NCBI RefSeq assembly: GCF_002139935.1
Contig: NZ_CP015578.1
Location: forward strand, 682,001-746,000
Reading direction: 5' to 3'
DNA: 64,000 nt
Origin: Campylobacter lanienae NCTC 13004
GTDB taxonomy: Bacteria > Campylobacterota > Campylobacteria > Campylobacterales > Campylobacteraceae
Positions within the stretch are counted from its first letter, which is position 1. Each line of letters begins with the position of its first letter. The notes below the pieces were generated by a model. That model did no database searches. It was given only the letters and a program-made list of their open reading frames with translations, and was not told the origin of the DNA. Below are positions 58,226-64,000 of the stretch, piece after piece. The position numbers were made by a program, and so were the translations under genes.

Positions 58226-59952
58226 TGTTTTATCCACTCTATTATATTTGATTTTATCTTATCTTTATTGACAACTTCAGTATGAATTTCATCTTCTTTA
58301 AATAGCTTAATTATGCTTTTTGGAATTTTGGTGTGATATTTATCAGCTAGTAGTTTCATATCAGCTAGCTCATCTTTGCTATCTCTGTTTTCTAGTGATT
58401 TTATCATACTTGGAGTAAATTTCACCCATTGAGCAGTGGAGGTTATCACGCTTAGGTGGCTTGGTTGGGCTAGATTTAGGCATGTGGCTGTGTGTGGGTC
58501 TATCAAGATACCTGTTTTGGCTACTTTAGAGATATTTTTCATACACTCATCATCATCGCAATACGCAGCTTCAAATTCAGCTTTTAGCGCCTCTAACTCA
58601 GCGCTACTTAGCTCATATCTTTTATTATTTGCTAGGCTATCCATAAGCTCTTTTGTTCTAACTGGGCCAAATTTATCAAATAGTAGTCTCTCTACATTTG
58701 AGCTAATCAAAATATCCATCGCCGGGCTGATCGTATGGATAAGCTCTTTGCCATTTAGATCATAAATTCCACTATTAAATAGCTCTGTAAGGATATTATT
58801 TTTGTTTGATGCGATCTTGATTTTAGCGATATTTGCACCCATTTTTTTAGCGTAATACGCCCCAAGAGCATTACCGAAGTTGCCACTTGGGACTATAATA
58901 TCAATTGGCTCTTTATTTTTATTGATGCTCACACAAACATAGATATGATATATGATTTGAAATAAAATTCTACCGAAATTTACTGAATTTGCCGCACTTA
59001 GATTGTATCCTGAGGATTTTAGAGCGGTTTTAAACTCATCATCATTTAGTAGAGTTTTAAGAGCTTGTTGCGCATCATCGAAGTTGCCTTCAATGCCTAT
59101 AACTTTTAAATTTGGTGCTTTTTGATTTACCATTTGTAGTCTTTGGACTTCACTTGTGCCGTTTTTTGGGTATAGGCAGACTACTTTTATATTTTTAGCA
59201 TTTTCAAATGAGCTTAGAGTAGCTGGACCTGTATCGCCGCTAGTAGCGCACATTATTAGCTGTTTTTGAACATGAGAAATAGAGCTTAAAAGCTCTCCAA
59301 AAGGCTGAAGTGCCATATCTTTAAAGGCTCTTGTAGGGCCGTGCCAAAGCTCATTAATATATAAATTTTTATCTATTTTTTTGATCTCGACAGCGCTTTT
59401 ATCAAATTTATTATATCTATCTAGGGCTTTTTTAAATTTATTTAAGCTTATATTAAATTTAAATTTCTTAATAATCTCTAAAGCAAATTTAGAATAATCC
59501 AAATTTGATAGCTTTTTAAACTCTTTTTTGCTAATCAATGGTAGATTAATTGGTGCGTATAAACCGCCATATTTCGCAGCTGGATTAAGAAGTGCGTAAT
59601 CTAAATTTACAGGCTCATTTACCTCATTTTCTAAGCTTAGTCTAGTAGAAACTAATTTTGGTAAATTTATATCTTTTAGTGATTTTATCGCTTTTGGATT
59701 TAGCTCTTCTAGGCTTTTGGCGTCAATATCTAAATTAAGATGATTAAAATCTTTTTCTAAGATAGATTTAATCTTTTTAAATTTACCTATAATTGCGATT
59801 ATGGCTTTATCGCTATTTATATCTATATTTAATAGCTCTTTTGCGTTATTTGGGCTTAGGTTGTAGATTTCAAAGACAGATTTGTGTTTTTTAAGCTCTT
59901 TTGATAGCCCTAAGGCTTCATTTGCGTCTAATTTGATTGTTATAAATTTCAT
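58222..59952 (-). CDS. thrC: threonine synthase with an additional N-terminal domain
   Basis: 576 residues, about 100 longer than usual. The enzyme proper starts near residue 98 (LVSTRLSLENE, then ALLNPAAKYGGLYAP). PLP lysine K211 lies in TRAFKDMALQP, phosphate-binding SGDTGPA follows, and PSGNFGNALGAYYAKKMG. It converts phosphohomoserine to threonine. Residues 1-97 (with IIAIIGKFKKIKSIL) are a separate alpha/beta-looking unit I do not recognise. Its ATG overlaps the argB stop by 4 bases and has GGGAGC upstream, so the long start is supported. Confidence 0.92.
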   Translation of the reverse strand: MKFITIKLDANEALGLSKELKKHKSVFEIYNLSPNNAKELLNIDINSDKAIIAIIGKFKKIKSILEKDFNHLNLDIDAKSLEELNPKAIKSLKDINLPKLVSTRLSLENEVNEPVNLDYALLNPAAKYGGLYAPINLPLISKKEFKKLSNLDYSKFALEIIKKFKFNISLNKFKKALDRYNKFDKSAVEIKKIDKNLYINELWHGPTRAFKDMALQPFGELLSSISHVQKQLIMCATSGDTGPATLSSFENAKNIKVVCLYPKNGTSEVQRLQMVNQKAPNLKVIGIEGNFDDAQQALKTLLNDDEFKTALKSSGYNLSAANSVNFGRILFQIIYHIYVCVSINKNKEPIDIIVPSGNFGNALGAYYAKKMGANIAKIKIASNKNNILTELFNSGIYDLNGKELIHTISPAMDILISSNVERLLFDKFGPVRTKELMDSLANNKRYELSSAELEALKAEFEAAYCDDDECMKNISKVAKTGILIDPHTATCLNLAQPSHLSVITSTAQWVKFTPSMIKSLENRDSKDELADMKLLADKYHTKIPKSIIKLFKEDEIHTEVVNKDKIKSNIIEWIKQ

Positions 59953-60791
59953 TGTATTATGCTCCCTATACCTTCATCTGTGAAAATTTCTAATAGTAAT
60001 GAGTGTGGAATTTTACCATCAATTATATGAGCCGTGCCAACTCCACTTCTTATACACTCTAAACAAGCGTCAATTTTAGGTATCATTCCGCCGCTTATCG
60101 TCCCATCTTTTTTAAGCTCATCAATGCTATTTTCATCGAGTTTGCTAATTAAATTTGAGTTTTTATCCAAAACACCTTTAATATCGCTTAAAAATATAAC
60201 CTTACTAGCTTTTAATTTACTAGCTATCGCACTAGCACACAAATCAGCGTTGATATTGTATGATTCGTAATTTTCACCAATAGCAATTGGTGCAATAACT
60301 GGTATCAACCCATCATCTAAAAGAGAGTTAATAAGTCTATCATCTACGCTAGTGATATCGCCTACAAAGCCGTATTTGCCATTATCCATTACCTTAGCTC
60401 TTAGCATATTATCATCTTTGCCGCTAACGCCTATGGCTCTTGCGCCATGTTTATTTAGCATACTAGTGATCTCTTTATTTACTAGGCCGCTAAGTGCCAT
60501 CTCTACAACTTCCATAGTGTTTGCATCTGTAACCCTAAGCCCATCAATAAATTCGCTCTTAATATCAAGCCGATCTAAAAATGAGTTAATAGTTTTGCCA
60601 CCACCATGAACCAAAACAACCTTAATACCAACAATCTGTAAAAGTACAATATCCCTAGCGAAGTTGTTTTTTAACTTCTCATCTATTTGAGCTGCTCCGC
60701 CATATTTGATAACAAAAATTTTATCTCTAAATTTTTGGATATATGGCAAAGCACTAAGGATGACTTCAGCCGTTCTACTGCTTTTTAACAT
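59949..60791 (-). CDS. argB: acetylglutamate kinase
   Basis: 280 residues. Second step of arginine synthesis. IVKYGGAAQIDEKL, VLVHGGGKTINSFLDRL, SGLVNKEI and the C-terminal GGMIPKIDACLECI are intact. It sits alone among lipid A, threonine and KDO genes, not with other arg genes. Overlaps thrC by 4 bases and lpxK by 7. Confidence 0.95.
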   Translation of the reverse strand: MLKSSRTAEVILSALPYIQKFRDKIFVIKYGGAAQIDEKLKNNFARDIVLLQIVGIKVVLVHGGGKTINSFLDRLDIKSEFIDGLRVTDANTMEVVEMALSGLVNKEITSMLNKHGARAIGVSGKDDNMLRAKVMDNGKYGFVGDITSVDDRLINSLLDDGLIPVIAPIAIGENYESYNINADLCASAIASKLKASKVIFLSDIKGVLDKNSNLISKLDENSIDELKKDGTISGGMIPKIDACLECIRSGVGTAHIIDGKIPHSLLLEIFTDEGIGSIIQ

Positions 60792-61759
60792 ATCTTTCCT
60801 TCTTGATTTGTTTGATATATTTTATCTGAATTTTGGTAGCTTTTGATAAATAACGCAATTTTATTTGATAAATTTGGCGAAATAATTGTTTTTAGCTCCA
60901 AAATAGAGAGATTTAAGCCAAAATCTTTTATCTTTACATAATCTTTTTGCGTGACTAAAAGCGAAGTGCCGTTATATTTTTTTAGTATATTTTCACACTC
61001 AAATTTATTAAATTTATAGTGATCGCCAAAATGCTCATATCCAACGCACCTATCATAGATAAAGCTAAGTCTTGAAGGATTAGCTATACCGCTTATTAAG
61101 ACCATTTTATCAGTAGGGTTTATAATGTTAATCTCTTTGATTATATCATCGCTATTTGGGATGATATCAGCTAGGTTATAAAAGCTCTTTGGATAGCGAT
61201 AAAATCCGCTTGGGATGGTGAAATTTAGCTTTGGTGTATTTTGTGGTTTGATTAAGATATTGAGTTTAAATATATCAGCCTTGCCAAACCCATCATCTAA
61301 AATCACAAGCTTAGCACCTAGATTTATAGCTTCATTTATAGCTATTTTGCGATCATTACAGACAATTATATTGGCATTTTTAAGGCTTATGGCATACTCC
61401 ATCGCCTCATCTCCGCTGGTTTTGGTATCGCATTTTATATCACCATTTAAAGCTACTATTTGCATGCCTTTAGACTCTCTTTTATATCCTCTTAAAATTA
61501 TGAAAGTTTTAAATTTAGGGCTAAATTCATTAAATATCGCTTTTGTAAGCGGGGTTTTGCCGCTACCACCTAAGATTAGATTGCCAACGCTAATTATCGG
61601 GATTTTAAATTTGACCGGCTTAGCTAGTTTAAATTTTATCCAAACCAAGCAGTAATATATAAATGAAAATGGCAAGAGCAAGGCGCTAATAGCTAGCTCA
61701 AAATAGCCTGGCTGATAAAAATACTTCTCTAGCCAAGCGTGTAATTTAGAGTTAAACAC
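60785..61759 (-). CDS. lpxK: tetraacyldisaccharide 4'-kinase LpxK
   Basis: 324 residues, GTG start. Phosphorylates the lipid A precursor at the 4' position at the inner membrane. N-terminal membrane-associated segment, then P-loop SVGNLILGGSGKTPLT, LILRGYKRES-like region, GDEAMEYA, and VILDDGFG. Overlaps argB by 7 bases and the DegT homolog by 8. Confidence 0.93.
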   Translation of the reverse strand: MFNSKLHAWLEKYFYQPGYFELAISALLLPFSFIYYCLVWIKFKLAKPVKFKIPIISVGNLILGGSGKTPLTKAIFNEFSPKFKTFIILRGYKRESKGMQIVALNGDIKCDTKTSGDEAMEYAISLKNANIIVCNDRKIAINEAINLGAKLVILDDGFGKADIFKLNILIKPQNTPKLNFTIPSGFYRYPKSFYNLADIIPNSDDIIKEINIINPTDKMVLISGIANPSRLSFIYDRCVGYEHFGDHYKFNKFECENILKKYNGTSLLVTQKDYVKIKDFGLNLSILELKTIISPNLSNKIALFIKSYQNSDKIYQTNQEGKIC

Positions 61760-62885
61760 GATTTTGCGCTATTGATTTTACTGCGCTAGTGATATATAGC
61801 ACCTCTTCATCGCTTAAAGCCGCATATATAGGTAGTGAGAGAATTTGCTGATAGGTTTTAAGCGCTTTTGGGAAGTCATTTACCCTTAGGTGGTATTTGT
61901 TTTTATAGTAGCTGAGTAGGTGCATTGGGCGATAGTGAAGGCTAGTGTGAATGCCAATATCTTTTAACTCTCTAGCAAAGCTATCACGATTTTTATCAAT
62001 TTTGATTATATATTGATTATATATATGATCTCGCTTAATTACTGGAGTGGTGATATGTGGGCAATCTTTTAACTCTTCATTATACATAGCAGCTATGGCT
62101 TTTCTACGCTCAATAAACATATCTAGCTTTTCAAATTGAGCTATACTATATGCAGCGCAAAGTGAGTTTAAATCATATTTTTGACCGATATCGATAACAT
62201 CATACATATAGCCTAAATTTCCATCTTTATCAAAGCTATCGTTGATTATAGCGTGGTTGCGAATTAGTCTAGCACGACTAGCCATCTCATCATCATTTGT
62301 AACTATAATACCAGTTGTTGCTACTGCGTGTTGGACTTGGGGATTGATCTGAAAACAAGACATATATGAGCTCATATTGCCTATTAATTTGCCTTTATAT
62401 GTAGCGCCCATCGCTCTACTAGCATCATCAATAATCTTTATATCATACTCATTAGCAAGGGCGTATATAGCGTCCATATCAGCACTTTGACCAGCTACAT
62501 GGGTTATAAATGCGGCTTTTAATTTTTTGTGTTTTTGAGTTTTTAGGATCTTTTCTAGCTCATTTGGGTCTATATTAAAATCATCTTCATTTATATCGAC
62601 AAAGATCGGCTCAGCATCAAAATGCCTAATGACTTGAGCGATACTAGGAAAGGCATTAACAGAGCAGATGATCTTATCTCCACGCTTTAAATCCATCGCA
62701 CATAAGCTTAGGTGTATAGCGGCGGTGCCGTTATTTGTGGTGATAGCGTGTTTGGCACCGAAGAAATTTTTTATCTTATTTTCTAAATTCTCAACCATAT
62801 AGTTTGCATTTTTTTCTAAGGTCTCTTTGATAAGTTCATGCTCTCTATCGGTAATTAATGGGCGAAAAAATGGTATATCTCTCAT
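61752..62885 (-). CDS. DegT/DnrJ/EryC1/StrS-family protein lacking the PLP lysine
   Basis: 377 residues from ATG 62885 (RBS AGGAG). The fold matches sugar aminotransferases: ITTNNGTAAIHLSLCA, VNAFPSIAQVIRHF, PLP-ring-binding IIDDASRAMGATYKGK at 151-166. Where active members read like SFHATKNITTGEGG, this one reads CFQINPQVQHAVATTG (177-192). The Schiff-base lysine position holds V184, and no lysine is near; H186 is two residues on. So classical transamination is unlikely. Located between nadE and lpxK, in an LPS context. Whether it acts as a dehydratase, a partner subunit or something else is unknown. Confidence 0.85.
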   Translation of the reverse strand: MRDIPFFRPLITDREHELIKETLEKNANYMVENLENKIKNFFGAKHAITTNNGTAAIHLSLCAMDLKRGDKIICSVNAFPSIAQVIRHFDAEPIFVDINEDDFNIDPNELEKILKTQKHKKLKAAFITHVAGQSADMDAIYALANEYDIKIIDDASRAMGATYKGKLIGNMSSYMSCFQINPQVQHAVATTGIIVTNDDEMASRARLIRNHAIINDSFDKDGNLGYMYDVIDIGQKYDLNSLCAAYSIAQFEKLDMFIERRKAIAAMYNEELKDCPHITTPVIKRDHIYNQYIIKIDKNRDSFARELKDIGIHTSLHYRPMHLLSYYKNKYHLRVNDFPKALKTYQQILSLPIYAALSDEEVLYITSAVKSIAQNRV

Positions 62886-62893
62886 CAAATCTC

Positions 62894-63634
62894 CTAATTT
62901 ATTGGTATAGCTGGTGGTTTGAGTTTAAAGCTATTTTTAGATATTCTATTTATAATTTGGTTTTTAAATTCGCTATCAAATTTAGATAGATCTTCGTTAT
63001 TTTCTATCGCTTTTAATAGCTCATCAATCTCTTTATAACTATATCCTAGCTCACTCTCATCGCTTTGATTTTGCCATAGATCTGCGCTTGGGGCTTTGTT
63101 TATTATATTTGGATTTATGCTAAGATATGAAGCAAATTTAAAAAGATCGCTTTTATAGATATTGGCAATTGGATTTAAAGCACACGCCATATCGCCATAG
63201 ATTGTCCCATAGCCTAGGATTCTTTCGCTTTTATTGCTCGTGCCTACGACTAGGGAGTTTAGCTGACTAGAGTGATCATATAAGATAATCATACGAATTC
63301 TAGCTGTGATATTGCCAACTCTTAATCTATCAAATTTATCGCTAAAAGGCAAAAATGCGGCTAAAATATCGCTGATATCGATTATTTCATAGCTTATCTT
63401 TAAGCTTTTAGATAGCTCTATAGCATCGGCTAAATTTTGTTTATTTGAGTTAGAAGTTGGCATTATAAGAGCCTTTGTAGGTGCGACTTTAGCGCATAAA
63501 GTGGCTACAACAGCAGAATCTAATCCACCGCTTAATCCAACTACAAAGCCACTAGCTTTTGAGCTTTTGAGATAAGAATTAAGAAAATTTATAAGTTTAT
63601 TTTCTAATAATTTAAAATTTTCCACTAATATCAT
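62894..63634 (-). CDS. nadE: NAD+ synthetase
   Basis: 246 residues from ATG 63634 (MILVENFKLLENK). Ammonia-dependent enzyme converting nicotinate adenine dinucleotide to NAD+. ATP pyrophosphatase loop VVGLSGGLDSAVVA, GTSNKSERILGYGTIYGD and PSADLWQNQSDESELG are typical. No glutaminase domain. First gene of the train; the leader is short (about 12 bases) if the -10 at 63653-63658 is used. Confidence 0.94.
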   Translation of the reverse strand: MILVENFKLLENKLINFLNSYLKSSKASGFVVGLSGGLDSAVVATLCAKVAPTKALIMPTSNSNKQNLADAIELSKSLKISYEIIDISDILAAFLPFSDKFDRLRVGNITARIRMIILYDHSSQLNSLVVGTSNKSERILGYGTIYGDMACALNPIANIYKSDLFKFASYLSINPNIINKAPSADLWQNQSDESELGYSYKEIDELLKAIENNEDLSKFDSEFKNQIINRISKNSFKLKPPAIPIN

Positions 63635-63652
63635 CCATAAAAAAATTGGCAA

Positions 63653-63658
63653 ATTATA
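63653..63658 (-). promoter_or_regulatory. -10 element of the nadE operon
   Basis: Minus strand AGATATAATTTGCC: TATAAT 18 bases upstream of the nadE ATG. It would drive the eight-gene run down to 55436. Confidence 0.5.
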
Positions 63659-63682
63659 TCTATTTTAAGGTAAAATATATCT

Positions 63683-63688
63683 TATAAT
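63683..63688 (+). promoter_or_regulatory. -10 element of the MBL-fold gene
   Basis: CTTATAATATT on the plus strand, 28 bases before the ATG; AAAAAGGTGA is the ribosome-binding site. Confidence 0.5.
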
Positions 63689-63716
63689 ATTTGAATTTAA
63701 TTTAAAAAGGTGAAAA

Positions 63717-64000
63717 ATGCAGATTATTTCAAGAGCTTTTGGGATTTATGGGACGAATTGTTATGTGGTGATTTTAGATAGTGGTGAGGTGATAATAGAC
63801 CCAGGTGATGGGGCTTTGGAGTGGATTGAAAAGGTGTGTAAAAATCCTTTGGCTATCTTATGTACTCATGGGCATTTTGATCATATATATGATTGTGAGG
63901 AGATAAGGAGTAAATTTAATACCAAAATTTACATCCCCAAAGATGACGCTTTTATGTGCGAGAATGATCCATTTGGGCTTTTAAAGGCGAAATTCAAACC
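63717..64000 (+). CDS. metallo-beta-lactamase-fold hydrolase, N-terminal part (cut by window edge)
   Basis: Starts MQIISRAFGIYGTNCYVVIL; after 55 residues comes THGHFDHIYD, the HxHxDH zinc motif of glyoxalase II-like hydrolases. 94 codons are visible and the frame is open at the window end. The same divergent pairing with nadE is found in C. jejuni as I recall it. Substrate unknown. Confidence 0.85.
   Translation, partial: MQIISRAFGIYGTNCYVVILDSGEVIIDPGDGALEWIEKVCKNPLAILCTHGHFDHIYDCEEIRSKFNTKIYIPKDDAFMCENDPFGLLKAKFK

Overview
The window is a gene-dense, AT-rich chromosomal segment of an epsilonproteobacterium, almost certainly a Campylobacter that is not C. jejuni. As I remember the C. jejuni map, several blocks keep its gene order: coaX to the yfgM/bamB-like genes; gatC-cvpA-fur-lysS-glyA-DUF1882-SPOR-aroE; dnaJ | racR-racS-recR; rnr | ilvC-yibQ-dprA-ruvX-RsmB; lutABC-lctP; and nadE, lpxK, thrC, kdsB. 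Here these blocks are rearranged and carry extra genes: pilT, tandem diguanylate cyclases, a CoA-transferase and short-form hisG. I see no prophage, insertion sequence, CRISPR array or rRNA operon. One tRNA (Gly-GCC) is present.

Layout. 1-11134, mostly minus strand: tmk (5' end only), coaD, flgA with tRNA-Gly against its 5' end, moeA, murA, class II DAHP synthase, a plus-strand M48 lipoprotein protease, psd, a membrane metallophosphoesterase, hisG, coaX, and a hypothetical/BamB-like/YfgM-like trio. 11304-18611, plus strand: gatC, pilT, cvpA, fur, lysS, glyA, DUF1882, SPOR protein, aroE. 18608-21076, minus: recR, racS, racR. 21205-23700, plus: dnaJ and an orphan acyltransferase with a surface-carbohydrate-type tail. 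23733-28814, minus: rpsR, ssb, rpsF, holA, rnr, HDOD protein. 28961-37860, plus: ilvC, YibQ-like protein, dprA, ruvX, RsmB-like methyltransferase, purU, trmL, secreted EEP nuclease, a small membrane protein, glyS. 37899-41649: a lipoprotein, a small acidic protein with an M23 endopeptidase, and a secreted 131-residue protein overlapping a two-component system. 41678-46146, minus: L-lactate uptake and oxidation (lctP, lutA, lutB, lutC). Then htpG and an AsmA-like giant (minus), mltG and uvrD (plus), and a succinyl-CoA:acetate-type CoA-transferase (plus). 55436-63634, minus: a tightly packed eight-gene train, nadE - DegT homolog - lpxK - argB - thrC - kdsB - two GGDEF proteins. The window ends inside a metallo-beta-lactamase-fold gene.

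Themes. Much of the window is core metabolism and envelope building: peptidoglycan (murA, mltG, M23, SPOR), lipid A/KDO (lpxK, kdsB), phospholipid (psd), cofactors (coaD, coaX, moeA, nadE) and translation. Regulation comes from Fur, two OmpR-type two-component systems and a pair of diguanylate cyclases.

The observations I would follow first: (1) a DegT/DnrJ-type 'aminotransferase' whose PLP-lysine segment has lost the lysine; (2) threonine synthase with an extra N-terminal domain of about 100 residues; (3) two adjacent GGDEF proteins sharing an unusual membrane domain, lacking the I-site and coupled to kdsB; (4) flgA with no ordinary start codon because tRNA-Gly occupies its 5' side; (5) a structured leader before rpsF; (6) a lone pilT. 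No complete, wholly new multi-gene system could be proven from sequence reading alone. Comparisons with C. jejuni are from memory and were not checked here.
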